Source: Sulfitobacter mediterraneus
GTDB lineage: Bacteria; Pseudomonadota; Alphaproteobacteria; Rhodobacterales; Rhodobacteraceae
Length of the DNA stretch: 64,000 nt
Direction: 5' to 3'
Assembly (NCBI RefSeq): GCF_003054325.1
Contig: NZ_QBKU01000005.1
Coordinates: 62,001-126,000, forward strand
The translations under genes and the position numbers were made by a program. The first letter of the stretch is position 1, and every line of letters begins with the position of its first letter. Shown here in pieces: positions 10,192-18,139 of the stretch. The notes under the pieces are model-generated. The model worked only from the letters and a program-made list of their open reading frames with translations, did no database searches and was not told the DNA's origin.

Positions 10192-11067
10192 ATGTTTACA
10201 GTTGTTTTGCTCACCTCTCCGGAAACAAAGGGGCTTGAGCCTGCCTTGGTTGAAAGCCTGCGCAACGCGTGGGGCGGCGGAGATGCGGTTTGGCTCTCAC
10301 CGGATGAAGCGGCGGAGTTTAACGTGCAGACCGTCCCTGCGAATCTCTGGGAGGTTTGGGAAACCTGTCAGGATATGGGGGTGGATCTTGTGATGGTGCC
10401 CACCGAAGGCAGGCGCAAAAAGATGCTGCTGGCGGACATGGACAGCACGATGATCCAGCAAGAGTGCATTGATGAGCTGGCGGATGAAGCAGGCGTAGGC
10501 GAGCGCGTAAAAGACATCACCGCCCGCGCGATGAACGGCGAATTGGATTTTGACGGGGCGCTCAAGGAACGGGTTGGCCTGATGGCAGGGCTGGACGCTG
10601 CCGTGATCGATAAGGTGCTGGCAGAACGTATCACCCTGATGCCGGGCGGCGCGGCCCTGCTGGCCACCATGAAGGCGCATGGTGCCTATGCGGCATTGGT
10701 TTCTGGCGGATTCACCGCCTTTACAGCCAAGGTCGCAGGCACGCTTGGATTTGACGAAAACCGCGCCAATTCCCTGCTAATCGCAGATGGCAAGCTGACT
10801 GGTGAAGTCGGCATGCCGATCCTCGGCAAACAGGCCAAAGTTGATGCGTTAGAGCAGATCACCGCCCGACTGGGCCTTACCGATGAGGATGTTCTGGCGG
10901 TTGGTGACGGGGCCAACGATCTGGGCATGTTGACCCGCGCAGGGCTTGGCGTTGCACTGCATGCCAAGCCGACTGTTGCCGCGCAATGTGATGTCCGGAT
11001 CAATCACGGCGATCTCACCGCGCTGCTGTTTGTGCAGGGCTTTAGCCGCGACGATTTTGCGACTTAA
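10192..11067 (+). CDS. serB: Phosphoserine phosphatase
   Basis: SerB removes phosphate from phosphoserine, the last step of serine synthesis. Starting at the ATG at 10192 the protein has 291 residues: an N-terminal ACT-like region (about 1-75) and a HAD phosphatase domain. HAD motif I is [19 protein letters not shown] (about residues 81-99), motif II is [10 protein letters not shown], and the late acidic motif is [12 protein letters not shown]. The frame extends upstream to 9898, but that part overlaps serC and looks noncoding. Placing serA, serC and serB together gives the whole pathway in one 4-kb block. Confidence 0.95.
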   Translation: MFTVVLLTSPETKGLEPALVESLRNAWGGGDAVWLSPDEAAEFNVQTVPANLWEVWETCQDMGVDLVMVPTEGRRKKMLLADMDSTMIQQECIDELADEAGVGERVKDITARAMNGELDFDGALKERVGLMAGLDAAVIDKVLAERITLMPGGAALLATMKAHGAYAALVSGGFTAFTAKVAGTLGFDENRANSLLIADGKLTGEVGMPILGKQAKVDALEQITARLGLTDEDVLAVGDGANDLGMLTRAGLGVALHAKPTVAAQCDVRINHGDLTALLFVQGFSRDDFAT

Positions 11068-11114
11068 CTTGGCTTTAATACTTAACGGTTTACTTAATTA
11101 ACGAATCTGTTAAG
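11063..11114. promoter_or_regulatory. Putative ArsR-family operator and promoter region
   Basis: The short AT-rich gap before the ArsR gene contains CTTAAC at 11063-11068 and again at 11081-11086, its inverse GTTAAG at 11109-11114, and a central TTAATTAA at 11094-11101. The imperfect dyad just upstream of the regulator start is typical of an autoregulated ArsR operon. This is inferred from symmetry only. Confidence 0.4.
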
Positions 11115-11122
11115 TTGAGGTC

Positions 11123-11455
11123 ATGAACAACATGACCCGCACTTTTGCTGCCCTTGCTGATCCAACCCGCCTGACGGTGGTGGAAGAGCTGATGCAGCGG
11201 GGCGAATTGCCTGCGGGTGATCTTGTTTCACATGTCGGCATGTCGCCGCCCGCGGTCTCGCGGCATCTCAAGGTGCTGCGCGAGGCGGGTGTGGTGACAC
11301 AGCGGGCGGATGGCACCAAACGATATTACCGTGTTGCCCCGGAATCGATGCGCGCAATTGTGGATTGGACAATTGCGCACCGTAGCTTTTGGGAGGCCAG
11401 CCTTGACCGGTTGGATGCGATTTTGGCTGAGGAGGGGGGTGCGCACAATGAGTGA
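11123..11455 (+). CDS. ArsR-family winged-helix transcriptional repressor
   Basis: The 110-residue protein is a single ArsR-type winged helix: TFAALADPTRLTVVEELMQR, SHVGMSPPAVSRHLKVLREA and the wing VTQRADGTKRYYRV. No CxC metal-binding motif is seen in the recognition helix, so it is more like the ArsR proteins that pair with SRPBCC proteins than a metal sensor. Its stop overlaps the start of the SRPBCC gene by 8 bp, which indicates co-transcription and translational coupling. Confidence 0.93.
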   Translation: MNNMTRTFAALADPTRLTVVEELMQRGELPAGDLVSHVGMSPPAVSRHLKVLREAGVVTQRADGTKRYYRVAPESMRAIVDWTIAHRSFWEASLDRLDAILAEEGGAHNE

Positions 11456-11891
11456 CATCAGACTGGAACGGGAATTTCCCGTCACACAGAAACGACTTTT
11501 CGAGGTGCTGACCACCCAGTCCCACATTGTGCAATGGTGGGGGCATGACGGCTGGATCATGATCGAGGAACAACTTGATTTCTCGCGCACCGGACCGTGG
11601 TTTGCCGACATGCGCAGCGAAGAAGGCAACCGGTTCAAACTGTCCGGTCAAGTCACACGGGTTTCACCGCATGACATCATCGGCTTCACTTGGGGCTGGC
11701 ACGACGAAGAGGACCAGCGCGGGCCCGAAAGCCATGTCACCTTTACCATCGCCGAAACCGCCAAAGGGGCGCGGTTGGTGGTGGATCACCGCGAGTTGGT
11801 CTCGGACGATATTGCAGCACAACACGAAAGAGGTTGGGGCGGCCCACTGTCACGGCTTGAGCGCCTGTTGAGCATCGAAACCAAAAATTAG
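11448..11891 (+). CDS. SRPBCC (AHSA1-type) domain protein
   Basis: Starting at the ATG at 11448 the protein is 147 residues, all of it one SRPBCC/AHSA1 lipid-cavity fold (REFPVTQKRLFEVLTTQSHI, QWWGHDGW, GFTWGWHDEE, GARLVVDHRELV). Such proteins are often paired with an ArsR regulator and act as ligand-binding or stress proteins; the ligand is unknown. The frame continues upstream to 11310, but only inside the ArsR gene in another frame. Confidence 0.88.
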   Translation: MSDIRLEREFPVTQKRLFEVLTTQSHIVQWWGHDGWIMIEEQLDFSRTGPWFADMRSEEGNRFKLSGQVTRVSPHDIIGFTWGWHDEEDQRGPESHVTFTIAETAKGARLVVDHRELVSDDIAAQHERGWGGPLSRLERLLSIETKN

Positions 11892-11903
11892 GAGGAGGAA
11901 ATT

Positions 11904-12218
11904 ATGCCAGAGTTTATGTTTGCCTATCACGGCGGGAAAATGCCCGAGACACCCGAAGAGGGCGCCAAGGTAATGGCCGCTTGGGAGGCGTGGTACAAAG
12001 ATCTGGGTGAAAGTGTTGTCCATCCCGGCAATCCCGTCGGCATGTCCAAGACGGTCAGCTCCGGCGGGATCGCTGATGATGGTGGATCAAATCCTTTGTC
12101 GGGTTTTACCATTGTCAAAGCGGACAGCATCGAGGCGGCCTGCAAAATGGCGGCGGCCTGCCCGATGGTCGCAGATGGCAGCGGCACCGCCGAAGTCGCC
12201 CCTATCGTTGAAATGTAA
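11904..12218 (+). CDS. YCII-related (DGPF-type) small protein
   Basis: The 104-residue protein begins after an unusually strong ribosome site (AGGAGGAGG at 11891-11899). The sequence MPEFMFAYHGGKMPETPEEG, a central SGFTIVKADSIEAACKMAAA and a PIVEM ending match the ferredoxin-like YCII/DGPF fold. Family members are small dimers of uncertain function, sometimes fused to sigma factors. It is the third gene of the ArsR operon, 12 bp after the SRPBCC gene. Confidence 0.85.
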   Translation: MPEFMFAYHGGKMPETPEEGAKVMAAWEAWYKDLGESVVHPGNPVGMSKTVSSGGIADDGGSNPLSGFTIVKADSIEAACKMAAACPMVADGSGTAEVAPIVEM

Positions 12219-12226
12219 GACCGGTC

Positions 12227-12250
12227 CGGCGGGTCAGTTCAGGCCCGCCG
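12227..12250. terminator. Bidirectional hairpin terminator
   Basis: CGGCGGG at 12227-12233 pairs with CCCGCCG at 12244-12250. It sits between the end of the YCII gene and the end of the convergent asparaginase gene and includes the latter's stop codon. Confidence 0.5.
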
Positions 12251-13214
12251 CTGGTTTCAGAACACCTGTTTCAATCCCCCGCCAGTTTTTGATCGGCGCA
12301 TTCAGCCGCTTCAACGTGGCGGGGTGATTGGCGTCCAATACCCCCAAACGCACAAGCAAGGCCGCGATGGCACATTCCGCCGCGCGGGTGGTGCCGCAGG
12401 CCGCCTTGAGCGCGATACCCAGTTTCTGCTCGGGCAGGATCGCGATAAAGAACCCTTCGGCACCGGTCTTAAGTGCCACTTTGCCATCCATCGCACGCAT
12501 CAATTCGGTGCAGGCCCGCCCTTCGCCGGCGACCAATTCGGGGTGCAGGCGCATTGCCTGATGCAACCGCGCCTCTGCGCTGCCCTCCGCTGCATTGGCG
12601 AAATGGGCCATGGCGCGGGCCATACCATGCAAGGTGCTGGCGTAATTCGGCGCAGAACAGCCATCAATGCCATAGCCCGGTGATGTTTCCTGCGTAACGG
12701 TCTCAAACGCCTCAAGGCATGCGCGCTGGATCGGGTGGTCGGGGTCAACGTAATCCGCGCCGCCGCCCAGATGCTGGTTCAGCGTCAGGAACCCTGAATG
12801 CTTGCCCGAGCAGTTGTTGTGGATCTGGCAGGGCGTTTCATGAGCCCGGATCAGCGCCTCGCGGGCAGGAGTGTCGCTGGGTTCTTGCGGGCCGCAGCGG
12901 AAATCATCATCGTTCAGCCCAAGTGTCTCAAGCCAGACAGCAACCCGGTCCGTGTGGATCGCCGCGCCCTGATGAGAGGCGCAAGACAGCGCCAATTGTT
13001 CCGTTGTCAGCCCGGCCTTATCAGCCGCACCAGAGGTGATCAAAGGCAAGGCCTGGATCATCTTGGAAGAGCTGCGTGGCAGGATCACCGCCTCTGGATT
13101 GCCCCATGCGTCAACGATCTGGCCAGTGCCGTCGCAAATCACCGCATGCCCCGAATGCACGCTTTCGAGGAAGGGACCGCGCCAAATTTCTGCAAAGGGG
13201 GCCGGATTGGTCAT
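12234..13214 (-). CDS. Asparaginase II-family protein (Rhizobium type)
   Basis: The 326-residue protein belongs to the asparaginase II family typified by the Rhizobium etli enzyme, which is unrelated in sequence to E. coli AnsA/AnsB. Signature stretches are SVHSGHAVICDGTG near the N-terminus, PRSSSKMIQALPLI, ALSCASHQGAAIHTDRV, NNCSGKHSGFL and GIDGCSAPNYAS; the SSSK and SGKHSG motifs match the serine-lysine catalytic groups reported for that family. It would hydrolyse L-asparagine to aspartate and ammonia in the cytosol. No signal peptide is seen. The upstream 175 bp to the IalB-like gene would hold divergent promoters. Confidence 0.88.
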   Translation of the reverse strand: MTNPAPFAEIWRGPFLESVHSGHAVICDGTGQIVDAWGNPEAVILPRSSSKMIQALPLITSGAADKAGLTTEQLALSCASHQGAAIHTDRVAVWLETLGLNDDDFRCGPQEPSDTPAREALIRAHETPCQIHNNCSGKHSGFLTLNQHLGGGADYVDPDHPIQRACLEAFETVTQETSPGYGIDGCSAPNYASTLHGMARAMAHFANAAEGSAEARLHQAMRLHPELVAGEGRACTELMRAMDGKVALKTGAEGFFIAILPEQKLGIALKAACGTTRAAECAIAALLVRLGVLDANHPATLKRLNAPIKNWRGIETGVLKPAAGLN

Positions 13215-13389
13215 GATTTCGTCCTTTTCGTGGGCGAAAACCTGCCAATCAGGCTTTCGTCGGTCGCGTGTTTGGCGTTAATATGCTTGTTGTCGAGAGT
13301 ATAACAGACCCAGCAAAAGAGCGATCCACATTAAGGTTGGCCAAGGGATCTGGATAAATTGAGGTAGAAGTCAGCTGGAGGCTGCACAG

Positions 13390-13920
13390 ATGCGAACTGG
13401 AAGAACACTTGGATATGCGTTTGGGTTTATGGCCCTTGCCGCATTCCCCGCTGCCGCGCAAGAACAAAGCACAAACCGGGTTGCCGCAAAAACCGATTGG
13501 AGCGTTTTTGTCGAAGACAACCCAACGGAATGCTGGGGCGTTTCAACACCTAAGGAATCTGTAAACACCCGCGACGGGCGCGTTGTGGCGGTGAACCGGG
13601 GTCAAACCCTGCTTATGGTTTTTTATCGTCCCTCTGCCGGTGCCAAGGGTCAGGTTGCCTTTACCGGCGGCTATCCGTTTGCGGCCGGTTCCACAGTCAA
13701 CATGGATATCTCCGGTAACACGTTTGAGCTGTTCACCGAAGGCGAATGGGCCTGGCCTGCGACCACCGATGACGATGCCAAGATCATCACGGCGATGAAA
13801 CGCGGCGCGACTGCGATCCTTGCGGGCCGGTCCGGGCGCGGCACCAACACCAAAGATACCTTTTCTCTGCTGGGCTTTACCGCCGCTGTGGAAGACGCGG
13901 GAAAACGCTGCGGCGGGTAA
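13390..13920 (+). CDS. IalB-like (invasion-associated locus B) exported protein
   Basis: The 176-residue protein has a clear signal peptide (MRTGRTLGYAFGFMALAAFP then AAAQ, cleavage near residue 23) followed by one IalB-type domain: TDWSVFVEDNPTECWGVSTP, PFAAGSTVNMDISG and GFTAAVEDAGKRCGG. The two cysteines (in ECWG and RCGG) probably form the family's disulfide. The IalB family is widespread in free-living alphaproteobacteria, so the name does not imply pathogenicity. A good ribosome site (CTGGAGG) precedes the ATG. A terminator follows the stop, so it is probably monocistronic. Confidence 0.85.
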   Translation: MRTGRTLGYAFGFMALAAFPAAAQEQSTNRVAAKTDWSVFVEDNPTECWGVSTPKESVNTRDGRVVAVNRGQTLLMVFYRPSAGAKGQVAFTGGYPFAAGSTVNMDISGNTFELFTEGEWAWPATTDDDAKIITAMKRGATAILAGRSGRGTNTKDTFSLLGFTAAVEDAGKRCGG

Positions 13921-13938
13921 ATCCTGTTGTGGTTTGTC

Positions 13939-13973
13939 AAAACGGCCCTGCCTGCGCGGGGCTGTTTTCTTTT
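13939..13973 (+). terminator. Rho-independent terminator after the IalB-like gene
   Basis: AAAACGGCCC at 13939-13948 pairs with GGGCTGTTTT at 13959-13968 (one G-U pair), and is followed by CTTTT. It sits 19 bp after the stop codon. Confidence 0.7.
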
Positions 13974-14028
13974 GATCCGGGCGCGATCCTCTATATAGAG
14001 GCGCATCACCCCTCATTGGAGATTCGCC

Positions 14029-15213
14029 ATGTCCGGCACTGCACCGATCACACAGGACGTCATGACCATTCCGCGCAAATTGCCGGATGGGCCAATGAAC
14101 CTTGTCGGGCTGACGCGGGAAAAACTGCGCGAAGTTCTGATTGCCAGCGGTACACCTGAAAAACAGGCCAAAATGCGGGTCGGCCAGATCTGGCAGTGGA
14201 TTTATCTCTGGGGCGTGCGCGACTTTGCCGAGATGACCAACCTGTCCAAAGCGTATCGTGCCGAACTGGCGGAACAATTTGTCATTGAGATTCCCGAAGT
14301 GGTCACACGGCAAATCTCCGAAGATGGCACGCGCAAATACTTGGTGAAAATTGCGGGCGGTCACGAGGTCGAGATTGTCTATATCCCCGAGGATTCACGC
14401 GGCACGCTGTGCATCTCCTCTCAAGTGGGTTGCACGTTGACCTGTTCGTTCTGCCATACCGGCACCCAAAAACTGGTTCGCAACCTGACCGCGGCTGAAA
14501 TCATTGGTCAGGTGATGGTGGTACGCGATGACCTGGGCGAATGGCCCGAGATTGGTGCGAAAAACGTCGAAGGGCGGCTTTTGTCGAACATCGTTTTGAT
14601 GGGCATGGGCGAGCCGCTTTATAACTTTGAGAACGTGCGCGACGCGATGAAGATCGCAATGGATGCTGAGGGCATTCAGCTGTCTCGCCGCCGCATTACC
14701 CTGTCCACCTCTGGCGTAGTGCCAGAGATCGCCCGCACCGCCGAAGAGATCGGCTGCCAGCTTGCCGTTTCATTCCATGCCACCACGGATGAGGTGCGCG
14801 ACAAGCTGGTGCCGATCAACAAACGCTGGAACATCGAGACATTGCTGGATGCCCTGCGGGTCTATCCCAAAGTGTCTAACTCTGAACGGATTACATTTGA
14901 ATATGTGATGCTGCACGGGATCAACGACAGCGACGAAGACGCCCGGAGATTGGTGAAATTGATCGATGGCATTCCCGCCAAAATCAACCTGATCCCGTTC
15001 AATGAATGGCCCGGCGCCCCTTACAAACGCTCGTCAAACAACCGCATCCGCGCGTTTTCCGAGATCGTCTACAAGGCCGGCTATGCCAGCCCCGTCCGCA
15101 CCCCGCGCGGCGAAGACATCATGGCCGCCTGCGGACAGCTGAAGTCTGCCACCGAACGCGAACGCAAATCCCGCAAGCAGATCGCCCAAGAGGCGGGCCT
15201 GACAGGAAACTGA
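14029..15213 (+). CDS. rlmN: Dual-specificity 23S rRNA A2503 / tRNA A37 C2-methyltransferase
   Basis: RlmN is a radical-SAM enzyme that methylates C2 of A2503 in 23S rRNA and A37 in some tRNAs. The 394-residue protein has the iron-sulfur CxxxCxxC in [12 protein letters not shown] (about residues 136-146), the SAM-binding GMGEPL, and the catalytic C-terminal cysteine in [11 protein letters not shown] near residue 368. The N-terminal HhH-like domain is visible ([21 protein letters not shown]). The next gene starts 2 bp after the stop, so the two are co-transcribed. Confidence 0.96.
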   Translation: MSGTAPITQDVMTIPRKLPDGPMNLVGLTREKLREVLIASGTPEKQAKMRVGQIWQWIYLWGVRDFAEMTNLSKAYRAELAEQFVIEIPEVVTRQISEDGTRKYLVKIAGGHEVEIVYIPEDSRGTLCISSQVGCTLTCSFCHTGTQKLVRNLTAAEIIGQVMVVRDDLGEWPEIGAKNVEGRLLSNIVLMGMGEPLYNFENVRDAMKIAMDAEGIQLSRRRITLSTSGVVPEIARTAEEIGCQLAVSFHATTDEVRDKLVPINKRWNIETLLDALRVYPKVSNSERITFEYVMLHGINDSDEDARRLVKLIDGIPAKINLIPFNEWPGAPYKRSSNNRIRAFSEIVYKAGYASPVRTPRGEDIMAACGQLKSATERERKSRKQIAQEAGLTGN

Positions 15214-15215
15214 CC

Positions 15216-15692
15216 TTGCCAGAACGGTTTTTGATCGCGGCAGATCTGCCCGGACAGTTGACGATCATGCCTTGCCCAACCGGCGAGAAGTTGCCGGATC
15301 AATTCACAACCTTTGCGAAGGCGGGTATCACACGCATCGTCTCTATGCTGGCCCCGGATGAGGCGGCCTTGCTGGGCGTCGCATCCGAAGCGGCATTATG
15401 CGCCAATGCGGGCATGGTGTTTGAAAACCACCCGATTGTTGATTTTGGATTGCCAGATGAAACCGCCTTTCGCAGGCTGGTAATCCATATCGCGGATCAT
15501 CTGCAAAGCGGCGCACATGTCGCCATTCACTGTCGCGCGGGCATCGGGCGATCCGGCATGGTGGCATCCGCCGTATTGATCCGGCTAGGTCAAACCCCGG
15601 AACAGGCCATTGAACAGGTCAGCACCGGCCGCGGCGTTTCCATTCCAGATACAATCGAACAGCGGCAATTTATTCTCAATTTCGAAGAATAG
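15216..15692 (+). CDS. Dual-specificity protein-tyrosine-phosphatase-like protein
   Basis: The protein carries the Cys-based phosphatase loop HCRAGIGRSG (HCxxGxxRS) and a candidate general-acid aspartate in HPIVDFGLPDE. The start is uncertain: TTG at 15216 gives 158 residues and lies 2 bp after rlmN, while the first ATG is at 15267 and would trim 17 residues. The N-terminal half (FAKAGITRIVSMLAPDEAAL) matches cyclin-dependent-kinase-inhibitor-3/DSP-like phosphatases. The substrate is unknown. A stem-loop terminator at 15705 follows. Confidence 0.82.
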   Translation: MPERFLIAADLPGQLTIMPCPTGEKLPDQFTTFAKAGITRIVSMLAPDEAALLGVASEAALCANAGMVFENHPIVDFGLPDETAFRRLVIHIADHLQSGAHVAIHCRAGIGRSGMVASAVLIRLGQTPEQAIEQVSTGRGVSIPDTIEQRQFILNFEE

Positions 15693-15704
15693 AGCTGCAC
15701 CTGA

Positions 15705-15733
15705 GGTGCGACCCCTTATTTTTAGGGCGCACC
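15705..15733 (+). terminator. Rho-independent-like hairpin after the phosphatase gene
   Basis: GGTGCG at 15705-15710 pairs with CGCACC at 15728-15733, with additional CCCT/AGGG pairing inside and a T-rich loop. It probably ends the rlmN transcript. Confidence 0.55.
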
Positions 15734-15836
15734 GGGCCTAGGAAAATACCTTTATTCTGCCGCAATTCGGTTCAATTACTGCCATGGTCCCGCGCAAAGG
15801 TTGTTTCCAGATTGAAACCAATCAAGGAGCGGACCA

Positions 15837-16037
15837 ATGTCCTTTATCTCTAAGAAAGACCAATTTGACACCAGCAAGGTGTTCGATTTTATCCTGAGCG
15901 AACGCGCCTGCGCCCTGTCGGTTCGGGAATGGAAGCACCGTCTGGCTGGATATGGCTATGCGATCAAAGAAACGCTGCACGGTCAGGTCGTTGAAACCCT
16001 TCCACATCACGTCGAAGTGGGTGTTTTGCCTGCGTAA
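15837..16037 (+). CDS. Small conserved-looking protein of unknown function (66 aa)
   Basis: A strong ribosome site (AAGGAG at 15824-15829) precedes the ATG of this 66-residue protein. It is soluble and mixed in charge (MSFISKKDQFDTSKVFDFIL, VREWKHRLAGYGYAIKETLH), with a C-terminal stretch VVETLPHHVEVGVLPA. I do not recognise a family. It stands alone with its own promoter region and is convergent with the LOG-family gene. The charged, well-ordered sequence and good ribosome site argue that it is real. Confidence 0.65.
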   Translation: MSFISKKDQFDTSKVFDFILSERACALSVREWKHRLAGYGYAIKETLHGQVVETLPHHVEVGVLPA

Positions 16038-16066
16038 CCCGCAGGCAAACTCAATACTTTCACCCG

Positions 16067-16909
16067 CTACCTCCCCGGAATAGCATCCCGTGCTGGGGCA
16101 GTTTCCCAATTTTCGATGAGATCCATAGCCTCTTGCGCCGTTTCGACAAAGCGGAAGAGATCCAGATCCTCGGCAGAGATGGTGCCGGCATCCGCCAGCG
16201 CATCCCAGTTGATGATTTTTTGCCAGAATTCCTTGCCAAACAGCAGGAATGGCACCCGCTGCATCCGGCCCGTCTGGATCAGTGTCAGCGCCTCGAACAA
16301 CTCATCCATGGTGCCAAAGCCGCCAGGGAACACACAAATCGCCTTTGCCCGCATCAGGAAATGCATCTTGCGGATCGCAAAGTAGTGAAAGTTAAAGCAC
16401 AGCTCAGGCGTGACATATTCGTTTGGCGCCTGCTCAAACGGCAACACGATGTTGAGACCAATGGAATGACCGCCTGCGTCAATCGCGCCGCGGTTGCCTG
16501 CCTCCATCACACCCGGCCCGCCGCCGGTGACAATCACATCCTCATGACCGCCACCTTGCATGGATTTCAGGGTCATCAGCCGCGCAAACTCGCGGGTCTC
16601 ATCATAAAACCGTGACAGATCCGCCAGTGTTTGCGTGCGGGCTTTGTCCTTGTCCGCAGGGGCGGGAATGCGTGCGCCACCAAACAGCACAATGGTGCTC
16701 TCGATGCCTTGCTCATCCAGCATCAGCTGAGGTTTTAGCAACTCAAGTTGCAGACGCACGGGTCGCAACTCATCCCGGCACAGGAAATCTTCGTCCGCAA
16801 AGGCCAACCGATATGCAGGGGCGCGGCTTTGCGGTGTATCGGGGACATGTTCCGCAGAATCGCGGTCTGTATGGGCGTCCCTGAACGGGCTGGTACGGTC
16901 GTCTTTCAT
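16067..16909 (-). CDS. LOG-family protein (TIGR00730, nucleotide 5'-monophosphate phosphoribohydrolase type)
   Basis: Starting at 16909, after AGGAAG, the protein is 280 residues. It has the two signatures of the LOG (cytokinin riboside 5'-monophosphate phosphoribohydrolase) family: GGGPGVMEAGNRGAIDAGG and PGGFGTMDELFEALTLIQTG. The N-terminal 80 residues are charged and probably an extra tail, seen in the longer alphaproteobacterial forms. The open frame continues upstream to 17953 but runs antisense to the dehydratase gene and lacks family similarity. It probably hydrolyses AMP or other nucleotide monophosphates; the physiological substrate is unknown. Confidence 0.88.
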   Translation of the reverse strand: MKDDRTSPFRDAHTDRDSAEHVPDTPQSRAPAYRLAFADEDFLCRDELRPVRLQLELLKPQLMLDEQGIESTIVLFGGARIPAPADKDKARTQTLADLSRFYDETREFARLMTLKSMQGGGHEDVIVTGGGPGVMEAGNRGAIDAGGHSIGLNIVLPFEQAPNEYVTPELCFNFHYFAIRKMHFLMRAKAICVFPGGFGTMDELFEALTLIQTGRMQRVPFLLFGKEFWQKIINWDALADAGTISAEDLDLFRFVETAQEAMDLIENWETAPARDAIPGR

Positions 16910-16987
16910 GAGGGTCACTTCCTGCTTGCGCGTTTGATCCAGAGCTATAGGGTTTGCGCTTTGAGCACCAGCAACAGGAGCGTGATC

Positions 16988-17908
16988 ATGGAGTGGAAAG
17001 CTGAGATTGAGGCGGCAAAAGCACGGGTTGCGCCCTATGTTCGCGAAACCCCGGTGATCACAACGCAAAGCTTTGGTTTGTCCCATGCGATCACGATGAA
17101 GCTTGAGCATATGCAGCACACTGGCACATTCAAAGCGCGGGGCGCATTCAACACCTTGTTGTCCACCGATGTGCCAGATGGCGGCGTTGTTGCGGCCAGC
17201 GGCGGCAATCACGGTGCGGCGGTCGCCCATGCGGCCAAGGCGCTGGGCCATGACGCGCATATATTTGTGCCAGAACTGGCCGGGCCGGCAAAAATTGATC
17301 TGATCCGTCGAACGGGTGCCGAACTGACCGTCGTGCCGGGCGAATACGCCAACGCGCTGGCTGCCGCACAGGCCCATGAGGCCAAAACCGGTGCGATGCA
17401 GATCCATGCCTATGATGCGCCGGGCACCGTCGCGGGCCAAGGCACCATGATGGCGGAATGGGAGGCCCAAGGCCTTGATGCCGACACCGTTCTGATCGCC
17501 GTGGGTGGCGGTGGGCTGATCGGCGGTGCGCTGGGTTGGCTTCAGGGCCGCCGCAAGGTGGTGGGCGTTGAACCGCGCCATTGCTGCGCGTTGCACAAGG
17601 CGCTGGAATACGGTGAACCCTGCGATGTTCCTGTTTCGGGTGTCGCGGCCAATGCCCTGGGTGCGCGGCGCATAGGCGAAATTTGTTTTGGTTTGGCGCA
17701 GGCCCATTTGGGCGCTTCCGTTTTGGTGGATGACGATGCGATCACCGCTGCGCAGGTGGCACTTTGGCGCGAATGGCGCATTTTGGTCGAACCTGCCGGT
17801 GCGGCCGCCCTCGCCGCCTTGATGAGCGGCGCCTACCAGCCAGAGCCGGGCGAAAAGGTCGCTGTCTTGCTCTGCGGTGCAAACCCGGCCCCTGATCCGA
17901 TTGCATAA
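16988..17908 (+). CDS. Threonine/serine dehydratase-like PLP-dependent enzyme
   Basis: The 306-residue protein, starting at the ATG at 16988, is a fold-type II PLP enzyme of the threonine dehydratase/serine racemase group. The PLP lysine is in TGTFKARGAFN (about residues 46-56), the substrate loop is ASGGNHGAAVAHAAK and the phosphate loop is AVGGGGLIGG. There is no ACT regulatory domain, so it is the short, catabolic type. It could deaminate threonine or serine, or act on hydroxyaspartate or a related amino acid. The gene is divergent from the LOG gene, 78 bp between starts. Confidence 0.85.
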   Translation: MEWKAEIEAAKARVAPYVRETPVITTQSFGLSHAITMKLEHMQHTGTFKARGAFNTLLSTDVPDGGVVAASGGNHGAAVAHAAKALGHDAHIFVPELAGPAKIDLIRRTGAELTVVPGEYANALAAAQAHEAKTGAMQIHAYDAPGTVAGQGTMMAEWEAQGLDADTVLIAVGGGGLIGGALGWLQGRRKVVGVEPRHCCALHKALEYGEPCDVPVSGVAANALGARRIGEICFGLAQAHLGASVLVDDDAITAAQVALWREWRILVEPAGAAALAALMSGAYQPEPGEKVAVLLCGANPAPDPIA

Positions 17909-18076
17909 CGCGCCAGCCTCGCAATCTGGCCGAATCTGATCTTCATTTGGCAAGAAAAACTCAATCCTGACCTTACCCCAAACCGGGCATTGGCGTTGAT
18001 CCGCAACATCTTTGGCGCTTTTGCGGTGGCGGGCGGCGGTTTTGAAAGCGATGCGGAGCGCGGAATGCCGGATTGA
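17909..18076 (+). other. Open, gene-like stretch after the dehydratase stop, with a dispersed repeat
   Basis: Directly after the TAA of the dehydratase gene the same frame stays open for 55 codons, ending with TGA at 18074-18076. The conceptual product has an ordered look (IFIWQEKLNPDLTPNRALAL and RNIFGAFAVAGGG) but there is no ATG, GTG or TTG at a suitable place upstream of it. It could be a decayed small gene, a sORF with an unusual start, or chance. The stretch also contains a 21-bp sequence (17940-17960) nearly identical to one at 44606-44626. The rest of the gap up to dapD holds no recognised gene. Confidence 0.3.
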
Positions 18077-18139
18077 TCCAAGGGGGGGGAGCGGCTATAG
18101 CCCGCGACAAGCCTGAGAATTGAAATTGGAGATACGGAT

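Noticed and set aside
16910-17953. Upstream extension of the LOG-family protein (348 extra residues)
   Set aside because: The extension is antisense to the dehydratase gene, and the family domain begins after the ATG at 16909, which has its own ribosome site.
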